From Chromobacterium alkanivorans (lineage in GTDB: Bacteria; Pseudomonadota; Gammaproteobacteria; Burkholderiales; Chromobacteriaceae): a stretch of DNA of 64,000 nucleotides. Below the pieces are notes generated by a model that worked only from the letters and a program-made list of their open reading frames with translations, made no database searches and was not told the origin of the DNA. Of this stretch, positions 22,587 through 30,527 are shown in pieces; positions within the stretch are counted from its first letter, which is position 1; each line of letters starts with the position of its first letter. The translations under genes and the position numbers were made by a program. The stretch covers positions 620,001 to 684,000 of the forward strand of contig NZ_JAFHKL010000001.1 in the NCBI RefSeq assembly GCF_016937655.1. The letters run 5' to 3'.

Positions 22587-24530
22587 ATGAAGACAGCAAA
22601 AGCATTCAAAACGCTGAGCCCCATCGCCATGGCAGTGGCGTTGGCGATTCCGGCCCTGGCCCAGGCCGCTTGCGGCGCGGCCGGCGCCACCTTGATCCAT
22701 GATGTGCAGGGCCGCGTCGTCGGCAGCCCGCTGCAGGGCAAGACCGTTACCGTGGAGGGGGTGGTCAGCGGCGCCTTCACCGGCGCCGGCCAGCTGCGCG
22801 GCTTCTACCTGCAGGAAGAGGCGCGGGACCAGGACGCCGATCCGGCCACCTCGGAAGGCGTGTTCGTTTTCCTCGGCAACCTGGCCGCGCCGGCGCTCAA
22901 GGCCGGCGACGTGGTGCGCGTCACCGGCAAGGTGTCCGAATACAGCCGCAAGGGCGACGCCGCCAGCGAAACCCAGATCACGCCGGCCAACTTGGCCGCG
23001 GTGGAGCAGTGCGCTTACAGCGAGCCGCTGACTTACGCCAGCCTGCGCCTGCCGCTGCAGTCCAGCGCTCAGCTGGAGGCGCTGGCCGGCATGGCGGTGC
23101 GTCTGGAAGGCCCGGTCCACGTCGTCGCCAATTACGACTACGGCCGCTACGGCGAGTTGACCCTGTCCAGCCGGCCGCGCTTGTGGACCGCCACCCAGCG
23201 CTTCCTGCCCGGCAGCGCCGAAGCCAAGGCGCTGAGCGAGGCCAATCAGCTGGACAAGCTGACCCTGGACGACGGCCTGCAGATCCAGAACGCCGACGCC
23301 TGGCTGCCGGCGCCCGGCGGCCTGTCCGCCAGCCGCACCCTGCGCAGCGGCGACCGCCTGGACGGCGTGACCGGCGTGGTCAGCTACGCTTTCGGCAAAT
23401 ACCGGTTGCAGCCGCTGGCCGCGCCGCGCGTAGTGGCCGGCAATCCGCGCCCAGGCGCGCCCAAGCGCCAGCCGGAGAGCGTGCGCTTCGCCAGTTTCAA
23501 TGTGCTCAACTTCTTCAACGGCGACGGCCAGGGCAAGGGCTTCCCGACGCCGCGCGGCGCCAAGACCCCGCAGGATTTCGAGCGCCAGCGCGCCAAGATC
23601 GTGGCGGCGATCCGCCAGCTGGACGCCGACGTGGTGGGCCTGATGGAGATCGAGAACGACGGTTTCGACCGCTACTCGGCGATCCAGGATCTGGTCAACG
23701 CGCTGAATCAGGGCCAGCCGCAGCCCAAGCAATACCAATTCGCCAACCCCGGCCTGCCGCAAGTGGGCAGCGACGCGATCACCACCGGCCTGATCTACCG
23801 CCCCGCCGTGGTCTCCGCGCAGGGCAAGGCCGAGGTGAGGACGATAGGCAATCCGCAGAAGAACCGGCCGGCGCTGCTGCAGACCTTCGTGCTGGACGCC
23901 AAGAGCAAGACCCGGGTCACGGTGGCGGTCAATCATCTGAAGTCCAAGGGCAGTAGCTGCGCCGATCAGGTGGTGGACGGCCAGGCCGATGTGGACAAGG
24001 GCGACGGCCAGGGCAATTGCAATCTGACCCGAGTGCAGGCGGTGCGCGATCTGATGGCCTGGTACGCCACCCGTCCGCAGCCCGGCCTCAACGACGGCAT
24101 GTTGTTGCTGGGCGATATGAACTCCTACGCCAAGGAGGATCCTATCCGCGCCTTTGAAAGCGCCGGCTTCAACAATCTGCTGGCGCGCTGGAGCCGCGAC
24201 GCCTACTCCTATGTGTTCAACGGCGAATCCGGCAATCTGGACCACGCCTTGGCGGACAAGCCGCTGAGCGCCATGGTGCTGGCCGCCGGCGAGTGGCACA
24301 TCAACGCCGACGAACCGACGGCGCTGGAATACAGCAGCGAGTTCAAGAGCGCGGAGCAGCAGCAGAAATACTACGCGGCGGACGCCTACCGCTCCTCGGA
24401 CCACGATCCTCTGTATGTAGACGTGGCGCGCCGCGGCAACGCGGTGGCGGCGGCGGACGAGGGCGGGCTGGCTTTGTTGCTGGGCTTGGGGGCGCTAGGG
24501 GCGACGGCGCTGTGGCGCCGCAAGCGCTGA
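22587..24530 (+). CDS. Secreted ExeM-like endonuclease/exonuclease/phosphatase protein with GlyGly-CTERM tail
   Basis: 647-residue exported nuclease. A signal peptide ends in LAQA before ACGAAG (about residue 27). An OB-fold-like domain follows (about 35-135, as in YhcR/ExeM nucleases). The EEP-superfamily domain runs from about 297 to 610. Its catalytic elements are VRFASFNVLNFF, the metal ligand Glu in VVGLMEIEND, AVNHLKSKG, LLLGDMNSYAKEDP and SSDHDPLYVDV. The C-terminus is a GlyGly-CTERM signal: EGG, a hydrophobic helix (LALLLGLGALGATALW) and RRKR. Such tails are processed by rhombosortases, and this gene is followed directly by a rhomboid-like gene. ExeM proteins degrade extracellular DNA; that role here is inferred. 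Confidence 0.9.
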   Translation: MKTAKAFKTLSPIAMAVALAIPALAQAACGAAGATLIHDVQGRVVGSPLQGKTVTVEGVVSGAFTGAGQLRGFYLQEEARDQDADPATSEGVFVFLGNLAAPALKAGDVVRVTGKVSEYSRKGDAASETQITPANLAAVEQCAYSEPLTYASLRLPLQSSAQLEALAGMAVRLEGPVHVVANYDYGRYGELTLSSRPRLWTATQRFLPGSAEAKALSEANQLDKLTLDDGLQIQNADAWLPAPGGLSASRTLRSGDRLDGVTGVVSYAFGKYRLQPLAAPRVVAGNPRPGAPKRQPESVRFASFNVLNFFNGDGQGKGFPTPRGAKTPQDFERQRAKIVAAIRQLDADVVGLMEIENDGFDRYSAIQDLVNALNQGQPQPKQYQFANPGLPQVGSDAITTGLIYRPAVVSAQGKAEVRTIGNPQKNRPALLQTFVLDAKSKTRVTVAVNHLKSKGSSCADQVVDGQADVDKGDGQGNCNLTRVQAVRDLMAWYATRPQPGLNDGMLLLGDMNSYAKEDPIRAFESAGFNNLLARWSRDAYSYVFNGESGNLDHALADKPLSAMVLAAGEWHINADEPTALEYSSEFKSAEQQQKYYAADAYRSSDHDPLYVDVARRGNAVAAADEGGLALLLGLGALGATALWRRKR

Positions 24531-25102
24531 AGCCCAAGGCAGGCGCTTGGCCGTGGGGGCTGGCGCTGGCCGTGCTGCTGCCGCTGGCCGCGCCCTGGGG
24601 GGCGGCGGCGCTGGCGTGGCGCTTCGAGCCGTGGAACGTCGCGGAGTGGTGGCGGATGGCGAGCGGAGGCTGGGTGCACGCCGACGCGCGCCACGCCTGC
24701 CTCAACAGCGCGGCGTTGGCGACGCTGGCCTGGCTGGGGCGCGACCGGGCGTCCTTGCTGTTGATGCTGGCCTTGGCGGCGCCGCCGCTGATCGCCGCGA
24801 CGCAATGGCTGTGGCCGGCGCCGCAGGCCTTCGTCGGCGCGTCCGGTCTCGTTTATTGCTGGTGGGCGGCGTTGGCCCTGACGCAGCCGGGCTGGCGCGG
24901 CCTGTGGCTGGCCGCCTTGCTGGGCCGGCTGGCCTGGCAGAGTCTGTTCCCGGGAAACTGGAGCGGCGGCGAGCCGGTATTGGCGTCGGCGCACTGGAGC
25001 GGCGCCGCCTTGGGCTTGCTGGCCGGCGGCGGCTGGCTGCGTTGGGTTCAGTCGCGGACGATGCGCGGCACTCGCGGCGCCAGCGCGCACATCAGTTCGT
25101 AG
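24512..25102 (+). CDS. rrtA: Rhombosortase-type rhomboid intramembrane protease
   Basis: About 196 residues, multi-helix membrane protein. The rhomboid catalytic pair is visible: serine in FVGASGLVYCWW and histidine in SAHWSGAALGLLAGG. The early WVHADARHACLNSAAL segment matches the H-x5-H-x3-N region of rhomboids. The compact size and position after a GlyGly-CTERM protein identify it as a rhombosortase, which removes the tail of its target at the inner membrane. No ATG is available; GTG at 24512, preceded by AGGGGCG and overlapping the nuclease stop by 19 bp, is the best start. A later GTG (24572) would cut the first helix. Its 3' end overlaps alr tail to tail. Confidence 0.82.
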   Translation: MAPQALKPKAGAWPWGLALAVLLPLAAPWGAAALAWRFEPWNVAEWWRMASGGWVHADARHACLNSAALATLAWLGRDRASLLLMLALAAPPLIAATQWLWPAPQAFVGASGLVYCWWAALALTQPGWRGLWLAALLGRLAWQSLFPGNWSGGEPVLASAHWSGAALGLLAGGGWLRWVQSRTMRGTRGASAHISS

Positions 25103-26121
25103 CCCAGGGTGCCGGCGCCGGCGGCGACGCGTTCTATCGGCACTTGCGGACCCCATAGCTCCACCTGGCTGCCGACGCCGGCCTGGGGCAGGGCGCTCAG
25201 GTCCACCGCCAACATGTCCATCGACACCCGGCCGACGGTGCCGGTCAACTGACCGTCCACTGCGACCGGGGTGCCGTTGTCGGCGATGCGCGGATAGCCG
25301 TCGGCGTAGCCGCAGGCGACGATGCCGACGCGCATTTCGCGTTCCGCCACCAGGCGGCGGCCGTAGCCGACGGCGTCGCCGGCCGGCACCCGCTGCACCG
25401 CGATGACGCGGCTGCTCAGCGTCATCGCCGCCCGCAGGCCCAGGCCGGCGGCGTCGACGTCGGCGAAGGGCGAACAGCCGTAGAGCACGATGCCGGGGCG
25501 CACGACGGCGCCGTGGGTGTGCGGATGGCGGAACAGCGCGGCGGAGTTGGCGGCGCTGACAGGCAGCGCGCTGGGCGCGATCAAGGGTTGGAAGCGCCCC
25601 CATTGCTCGGCGACGCCGTAGTCGTCGTCGGCAGTGGCGAAATGGGTCATCAGCGCGTCGACGCGCGCGCCGGGCTGCGCGCGCAATTGCGCCAGCGCGG
25701 CGGGAGCCTCCGCCGGGGTGAAGCCCAGCCGGTTCATGCCGCTGTTGACCTTGAGCCAAACGGAAACCGGCTGTTTGGCGGAACCTTTGGCCAGCCAGCT
25801 TATCTGTTGTTGGGAATGCACCGCGCCGCCCAGCCGGTAATGCGCCATCGTCGCGGCCTCTTCGGCGTCGAAAGCGCCTTCCAGCAGCACGATGTCCTGC
25901 TGGACGCCGGCTTCGCGCAAGCGGACGGCGTCCTCGATATTGAGCAGGGCGAAGCCGTCGGCGACATCGGCCAAGGCCTGGACCGCGTCCAGCAGACCAT
26001 GGCCGTAGGCATTGGCCTTGAGCACGGCGTAAGCCTTGGATTGCGGGGCCTGGGCGCGGGAAAGCAGGTAGTTGTGGCGGATGGCGGCGCGGTGGATTTC
26101 CACCTGGATAGGGCGAGTCAT
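25048..26121 (-). CDS. alr: Alanine racemase
   Basis: PLP enzyme converting L- to D-alanine for peptidoglycan. The 357 residues include the PLP-lysine motif AVLKANAYGHG near residue 35 and the catalytic tyrosine region DAVGYGRR near residue 250. RPGIVLYGCSPF and the C-terminal VELWGP are also present. The last 55 bp overlap the end of the convergent rhombosortase gene. Whether it is the biosynthetic (Alr) or catabolic (DadX) type cannot be told from the sequence; no dadA is adjacent, which favours the biosynthetic role. Confidence 0.95.
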   Translation of the reverse strand: MTRPIQVEIHRAAIRHNYLLSRAQAPQSKAYAVLKANAYGHGLLDAVQALADVADGFALLNIEDAVRLREAGVQQDIVLLEGAFDAEEAATMAHYRLGGAVHSQQQISWLAKGSAKQPVSVWLKVNSGMNRLGFTPAEAPAALAQLRAQPGARVDALMTHFATADDDYGVAEQWGRFQPLIAPSALPVSAANSAALFRHPHTHGAVVRPGIVLYGCSPFADVDAAGLGLRAAMTLSSRVIAVQRVPAGDAVGYGRRLVAEREMRVGIVACGYADGYPRIADNGTPVAVDGQLTGTVGRVSMDMLAVDLSALPQAGVGSQVELWGPQVPIERVAAGAGTLGYELMCALAPRVPRIVRD

Positions 26122-26234
26122 GTCAAGAAAGTCTGCGTTGGAGGTGTGCTATTATAAGCCCCTGGTGATGTACCCCGATAACGCAGCCGCGCCAGGATCG
26201 TCCTGAACGGAGACATGGCGGCAAGCGGAACAAA

Positions 26235-26855
26235 ATGGACACTCTGCAAATACTTCTCGATTTTTTCACTGGCTACGGCTACATCGCCGTATTCACCGTG
26301 TTGCTGGTATGTGGTTTCGGCGTGCCGATTCCCGAGGACATCACCTTGGTGGCCGGAGGCATCATTTCCGGCCTCGGCTACACCAATGTGCATTGGATGT
26401 TTTTCGTCGGCATGGCCGGGGTGCTGGCCGGCGACGGCATCATGTTCACCGCCGGGCGAGTGTTCGGCAGCAGGGTGCTGAAATTCCGGCCGATCGCGCG
26501 CATCCTGACCCAGGAGCGTTTCGAGGCGGTGCAGGAGAAGTTCGAAAAATACGGCAATTGGGTGTTGTTCGTCGCCCGTTTCCTGCCGGGACTGCGCTCC
26601 CCCATCTTCATCACCGCCGGCATGACCCGCCGCATTTCCTACTGGCGTTTCCTGGTGATGGACGGCTTCGCCGCGCTGATCTCGGTGCCGGTATGGGTGT
26701 ATCTGGGCTATTACGGCGCCGCCAACCGCGAGTGGCTGATGACCATGGTGCACCGCGGCCAGGCCGGCATTCTGGCGGTGGTGGCGGCCTTGCTGCTGGG
26801 CGTGGCCTTTGTCTGGATGCGCCGTCGCCGCCAGCACCAGTGCGTGAAGAAGTAA
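26235..26855 (+). CDS. DedA-family membrane protein
   Basis: 206-residue integral membrane protein with DedA/SNARE-associated (VTT) features: GFGVPIPEDITLVAGGII near residues 24-41, FEKYGNWVLFVARFLPGLRSPIFITAG in the middle and a C-terminal hydrophobic helix followed by basic residues. DedA proteins support lipid-carrier recycling and proton-motive-force homeostasis. Several paralogues usually exist, so no gene symbol is given. It diverges from alr across about 110 bp. Confidence 0.92.
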   Translation: MDTLQILLDFFTGYGYIAVFTVLLVCGFGVPIPEDITLVAGGIISGLGYTNVHWMFFVGMAGVLAGDGIMFTAGRVFGSRVLKFRPIARILTQERFEAVQEKFEKYGNWVLFVARFLPGLRSPIFITAGMTRRISYWRFLVMDGFAALISVPVWVYLGYYGAANREWLMTMVHRGQAGILAVVAALLLGVAFVWMRRRRQHQCVKK

Positions 26856-26871
26856 GCCGGCATCGTCCAAT

Positions 26872-26901
26872 AAAAAAAGCTTCCCTTGGGAAGCTTTTTT
26901 T
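26872..26901. terminator. Bidirectional terminator between dedA-like gene and FKBP gene
   Basis: Perfect inverted repeat: AAAAAAAGCTTCCC, a 2-nt centre, and its complement. U-runs occur on both strands between two convergent genes. Confidence 0.9.
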
Positions 26902-26922
26902 ACGCCCTTGTGCCGTCGGGTT

Positions 26923-27249
26923 TCAACCCACCTGCAGCAGCTCCACTTCGAACACCAGGGTGGCGTTGGGCGGAATCACGCCGCCGGCGCCGCGCGCGCC
27001 GTAGCCCAGCTCGGCCGGGATGGTCAGCTTGCGCTTGCCGCCCACTTTCATGCCGGCCACGCCCTGGTCCCAGCCCTTGATCACATAGCCGGCGCCCAGC
27101 GGAAAACTGAACGGCTGGAAGCGGTCCTTGCTGGAATCGAACTTGGTGCCGTCGGTCAGCCAGCCGGTGTAGTGAACGGTGACTTCCTGGCCGCTGACGG
27201 CTTCGGCGCCGTCGCCGATCGCCAGTTCTTCGATAATCAGTTCGCTCAT
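26923..27249 (-). CDS. FKBP-type peptidyl-prolyl cis-trans isomerase
   Basis: Single-domain cytosolic FKBP of 108 residues. The active-site aromatic residues are in place: [34 protein letters not shown] and [20 protein letters not shown]. There is no signal peptide and no extra insert-in-flap domain, so it resembles the small FKBP-12-like enzymes of betaproteobacteria rather than SlyD or FkpA. It catalyses proline isomerisation in folding. Confidence 0.95.
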   Translation of the reverse strand: MSELIIEELAIGDGAEAVSGQEVTVHYTGWLTDGTKFDSSKDRFQPFSFPLGAGYVIKGWDQGVAGMKVGGKRKLTIPAELGYGARGAGGVIPPNATLVFEVELLQVG

Positions 27250-27436
27250 GAGATGTCCTTTCGCGCAAGCGCGGAATGAGGCCTGGCCCGGCGGCGCGAA
27301 ACGCCGTGTTCGCCAGGGGCCGTGGCAATCGCGGGATTATAGCAGCCGGACGGTCAGCTTGTGTTTTACTGCGCGTGGCGTATAACGGTAAGGATGCGAG
27401 GGCTGCCTTGCATCGTATCCTTGAGGGGGACTTGTC

Positions 27437-28219
27437 ATGGACGCGACTCACGATATCCCGCGCGACCGCCCGGTTGCGCGCAGGGTGGAAACCTCCCGGC
27501 CGTTGCAATGGCTGAAAAAAGGCTTCCGCGACTTTCAAAAAGCCCCGGCCGACTGCCTGTTTTACGGCGCGGTTTTCGTGTTGATGGGGTATTTGCTGAC
27601 CTTGTACTCCGAGCACTCTCCTGAACTGATCATCACCTTCGCCACCATCTTTCTGCTGGCCGGCCCTTTCCTGGCGATAGGCCTGTACGACATCGCCAAG
27701 CAGATGGAGGCTTTCGACGGCCATGGCCGGGTGAAGCTGGCGCACAGCATGGCGGCCTGGCGCGTGAATCTGCCGGCCTTCACCTTGTACGCGGCCTTGC
27801 TGGCGGTGCTGGTGTTCGGCTGGTTCCGGGTGTCCCTGCTGATGTTCGCGCTGTTCTACGACACCGCCGCCTTGCCGTCCTTGAACGACATCGTGGTCAA
27901 CGCCTTCAATCCCGACAATATCGCCTTCCTGGTGGCCTACTTCGCGGTGGGCTTTGTGTTCGCTCAGGTGGTGTTCTCGGTCAGCGTGGTTTCCATCCCC
28001 TTGATGCTGGACAAGGAGGTGGACACCGTCACGGCGATGATCGCCAGCGTGCAGGCGGTGCTGAAGAACCTGCTGACGATGGGCATATGGGCGGCTATCA
28101 TTGTGGCGCTGAGCGCGGTGGGCTTTGTGACTTATTTCCTGGGCCTGATCATCATCATGCCGGTTCTGGCACTGGCCAGTTGGCATGCGTACCGCGATTT
28201 GATCACTTTCGAGAGATGA
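27437..28219 (+). CDS. DUF2189-family membrane protein
   Basis: 260-residue integral membrane protein with about six hydrophobic helices (for example CLFYGAVFVLMGYLLTLY, FATIFLLAGPFLAIGLYDIA, and a C-terminal FLGLIIIMPVLALASWHAYRDL). The motif GPFLAIGLYDIAKQ and the ASWHAYRDL ending are characteristic of DUF2189. Function is unknown. The N-terminal 40 residues are hydrophilic and face the cytoplasm by the positive-inside rule. It is followed 11 bp later by a dehydrogenase gene on the same strand. Confidence 0.85.
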   Translation: MDATHDIPRDRPVARRVETSRPLQWLKKGFRDFQKAPADCLFYGAVFVLMGYLLTLYSEHSPELIITFATIFLLAGPFLAIGLYDIAKQMEAFDGHGRVKLAHSMAAWRVNLPAFTLYAALLAVLVFGWFRVSLLMFALFYDTAALPSLNDIVVNAFNPDNIAFLVAYFAVGFVFAQVVFSVSVVSIPLMLDKEVDTVTAMIASVQAVLKNLLTMGIWAAIIVALSAVGFVTYFLGLIIIMPVLALASWHAYRDLITFER

Positions 28220-28230
28220 CTGAATAGCCG

Positions 28231-29181
28231 ATGACCCACTCTGTCGTGTTTCTTGACCGGGACAGCTTGCCTGTCCCGGTTCCGCTTCTGCCGTTCCCGT
28301 CCGAGTATCACGAGTTTCCCTCCACCAGCGTCGAAGACGCGGCGATGAACTGCTCGGGGGCGGACATCGTCATCACCAACAAGGTGCCGTTGCGGCGGGA
28401 AACGCTGGAACAGCTGCCGGGCTTGAAACTGGTGGCGATCGCCGCCACCGGCTACAACCATGTCGACCTGGACGCCTGTCGCGAGCTGGGCATCGCGGTC
28501 TGCAACATCCGCCATTACGGCGACGACACGGTGGCGGAGCACGCGCTGACCCTGATGCTGGCGCTGGCCAAGAACCTGCCGGCCTATCAGCGCGACGTCG
28601 CCGCCGGAGTGTGGCAGCAATCGCGCCAGTTCTGTCATTTCGGCGCGCCTATCCGCGATCTGCGCGGCGCGACCCTGGGCATTGTCGGCGCTGGCGGCAT
28701 CGGCCTGCGCCTGGCGGAGATGGCCGGCGCGCTTGGCATGCAGGTGCTGTTCGTCGAGCGCAAGGGCGCCAAGGACGTGCGCTCCGGGCATGTGGCTTTT
28801 GCCGAAGCCTTGGCGCAATGCGATGTGATCTCGCTGCATTGTCCGCTGACCGAGGACACCCGGGATTTGATCGCCCAGCCGGAATTGATCGTGATGAAGC
28901 CCGGCGCCTTGCTGATCAACACCGCGCGCGGCGGTCTGGTCAACGAAGAGGATCTGGTGGCCGCGCTCAAATACGGGCAACTGGGCGGCGCAGGTTTCGA
29001 CGTGCTGAGCGAGGAGCCTCCGGTTCACGGCAATCCCTTGTTGAAAACCCGCTTGCCCAATCTGATCGTCACCCCTCATGTGGGCTGGGCCAGCCGCCAG
29101 GCGATGGAGCGTCTGGCCGCGCAGCTGGTGGACAATATCGCGGCTTTTGTCGCCGGCACCGAGCGCAACCGTTTGTTGTGA
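28231..29181 (+). CDS. D-2-hydroxyacid dehydrogenase (glycerate dehydrogenase/hydroxypyruvate reductase type)
   Basis: NAD(P)-dependent oxidoreductase of 316 residues. The nucleotide-binding motif GIVGAGGIGLRLAEMAG is near residue 150. The catalytic arginine is in INTARGGLVNEEDL, and the acid/base histidine is in VTPHVGWASRQAMERL. The N-terminal substrate domain includes VAIAATGYNHVDLDAC. Closest family is glycerate dehydrogenase-like enzymes; the exact 2-ketoacid substrate is not deducible. A strong terminator follows. Confidence 0.9.
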   Translation: MTHSVVFLDRDSLPVPVPLLPFPSEYHEFPSTSVEDAAMNCSGADIVITNKVPLRRETLEQLPGLKLVAIAATGYNHVDLDACRELGIAVCNIRHYGDDTVAEHALTLMLALAKNLPAYQRDVAAGVWQQSRQFCHFGAPIRDLRGATLGIVGAGGIGLRLAEMAGALGMQVLFVERKGAKDVRSGHVAFAEALAQCDVISLHCPLTEDTRDLIAQPELIVMKPGALLINTARGGLVNEEDLVAALKYGQLGGAGFDVLSEEPPVHGNPLLKTRLPNLIVTPHVGWASRQAMERLAAQLVDNIAAFVAGTERNRLL

Positions 29182-29201
29182 GGCGGACCGGATTCAGGAT
29201 C

Positions 29202-29225
29202 AAGCCGGCCTTGGCCGGCTTTTTT
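29202..29225 (+). terminator. Intrinsic terminator after the dehydrogenase
   Basis: AAGCCGGCC-TT-GGCCGGCTT followed by TTTT, 21 bp after the stop codon. Confidence 0.92.
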
Positions 29226-29299
29226 GACCGCATATTTTAAATAAAACATTCATATAAATGATTTGATATTTTATTTATTGTTAACTGTTAAAAAACTAT

Positions 29300-29328
29300 T
29301 TGCATTTTGTTTATTGTGGGAATAGCAT
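29300..29328 (+). promoter_or_regulatory. Predicted promoter of a candidate small RNA
   Basis: TTGCAT (29300-29305), exactly 17 bp, TAGCAT (29323-29328), preceded by about 70 bp of A/T-rich sequence that resembles an UP element. No recognisable gene begins within 650 bp downstream on this strand. Confidence 0.5.
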
Positions 29329-29335
29329 GAGGAGG

Positions 29336-29407
29336 CTCTTCTGGCTCTGCCAGTACGAGCTGCCCCGCTTGATCGCCGTGGAGGGTTTCCCCCACGGCTC
29401 TTTTTTT
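29336..29407 (+). ncRNA. Candidate small RNA of about 72 nt
   Basis: Between the predicted promoter and a typical intrinsic terminator lies a short transcript. It has a 5' hairpin CTGGC-TCT-GCCAG (29341-29353). It ends in the stem GCCGTGG (29375-29381) / CCACGGC (29392-29398) with GGG/CCC inside, followed by TC and seven T. An ORF runs through it without stop to 29500 but crosses the terminator and then runs into the DUF1841 gene on the other strand, so coding is unlikely. I do not recognise the RNA family. Confidence 0.5.
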
Positions 29408-29427
29408 GCCTGCCGCCGCCAATGCAA

Positions 29428-29450
29428 AACGCCCGGCGGAGCCGGGCGTT
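29428..29450 (-). terminator. Intrinsic terminator of the DUF1841 gene
   Basis: AACGCCCGGC / GCCGGGCGTT with a 3-nt loop. On the minus strand the stem is followed by a T-rich stretch (TTTT at its 3' edge). Confidence 0.8.
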
Positions 29451-29474
29451 GGGCGAGGGCGACGAGGCGCGGCC

Positions 29475-29990
29475 TCAGTCCGGGATGTCCTTGGGGTTGA
29501 TCCTGGGCTGCTCTTCCGCTCCCATGCCCAGCTTGCCGCGAATACAGCCGATGTAGCGGTTCACGTCCGGTCCGCCGCCATGGCGCTGAGCGTGCCAGAT
29601 CATTTCGCCGAGACAGTCCATCATCGCATGTTGCGCCTGATGCTCGCTGCCGTGGCGCAGCGCCAGCTGCGCGTACAGCGAGCGGATACCGAAGGGCTGG
29701 TCGATGGAGCGTTGTTCCTCAATCGCCACATGCAGGCCCAGGTGCAGGAAGGGATTGCTCTGGCCCATTTCCGGAGTCCACTCCTGTTCCATATACTGTT
29801 CCGGCTTATCCAGAATGGCGTGATACTCCGGGTGGTCTATAAGAATGGGGAGCACCATTTTTTCCAGGTCGGACAAGTCCGCTCCGGATTTGGATTTCTG
29901 CCAGGTGTCGAAGAAGAAGCGCCGGGCGTCCTGCCGGCTGGGATTGAACAACATCGGATAGTGCCTGAGTGGATTCTCGGGAGCGCTCAT
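29475..29990 (-). CDS. DUF1841-family protein
   Basis: 171-residue soluble protein, no signal or membrane segment. The N-terminal MLFNPSRQDARRFFFDTW, then HPEYHAIL and NPFLHLGLHVAIEEQ, are typical of DUF1841, a conserved proteobacterial family of unknown function. Several conserved His/Glu residues (HLGLHVAIEEQ and a C-terminal MMDCLGEMIWHAQRHG) could bind a metal, but this is speculation. Its start codon lies only 20 bp from that of the divergent glutathione peroxidase gene, so the two share a promoter region. Confidence 0.85.
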   Translation of the reverse strand: MSAPENPLRHYPMLFNPSRQDARRFFFDTWQKSKSGADLSDLEKMVLPILIDHPEYHAILDKPEQYMEQEWTPEMGQSNPFLHLGLHVAIEEQRSIDQPFGIRSLYAQLALRHGSEHQAQHAMMDCLGEMIWHAQRHGGGPDVNRYIGCIRGKLGMGAEEQPRINPKDIPD

Positions 29991-30010
29991 TATACGAGAC
30001 GGAGGTGGCC

Positions 30011-30496
30011 ATGACCACGCTTTACGACTTCTCCGCCGCGCGCATAGACGGCAGCGAACAGCCGCTGTCGGCGTACGCCGGCCAGGTGGCGCTGGTGGTG
30101 AATACCGCCAGCGAGTGCGGCTACACCCGGCAGTACGCCGGCTTGCAGGATCTGCAGCGTCATCTAGGCGGCCGCGGACTGGTGGTGCTGGGCTTCCCCT
30201 GCAATCAGTTCGGCGGCCAGGAGCCGGGCGGCGAGGCCGAGATCGAGCGTTTTTGCCGCACGCGCTTCGAGGTGGATTTCCCTCTGTTCGCCAAGGTGGA
30301 GGTCAATGGGCCGAACGCTCACCCGCTGTGGCGCTGGCTGACCCAGGCCGACTCCACGCATCCGCACCCGGTGAAGTGGAACTTCACCAAACTCCTGATC
30401 GACGCCAAGGGCAGGGTGGTCAAACGTTACGAGCCGGCGGTGGAGCCGCACGAATTGTTGGAGGATTTGGAGGCCTTGCTGCCTAAAGGCGGCTAG
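30011..30496 (+). CDS. Glutathione peroxidase family protein
   Basis: Thiol peroxidase of 161 residues that reduces hydroperoxides using glutathione or thioredoxin. The active-site motif NTASECGYTRQYAGLQ contains a peroxidatic cysteine rather than selenocysteine. GFPCNQFGGQEPG and the WNFTKLLIDAKGRVVKRY segment complete the family signature, including Gln and Trp/Asn of the catalytic tetrad. The ATG at 30011, preceded by GGAGGTGGCC, is chosen; an upstream start at 29969 would overlap the divergent gene. Confidence 0.94.
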   Translation: MTTLYDFSAARIDGSEQPLSAYAGQVALVVNTASECGYTRQYAGLQDLQRHLGGRGLVVLGFPCNQFGGQEPGGEAEIERFCRTRFEVDFPLFAKVEVNGPNAHPLWRWLTQADSTHPHPVKWNFTKLLIDAKGRVVKRYEPAVEPHELLEDLEALLPKGG

Positions 30497-30527
30497 ACCC
30501 GCCGCTGGCGGCGGGTCCGGGAGGACA

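Noticed and set aside
29336-29500. Small protein encoded across the candidate sRNA
   Set aside because: The frame crosses the intrinsic terminator and continues into DNA opposite the DUF1841 gene; composition is not protein-like.
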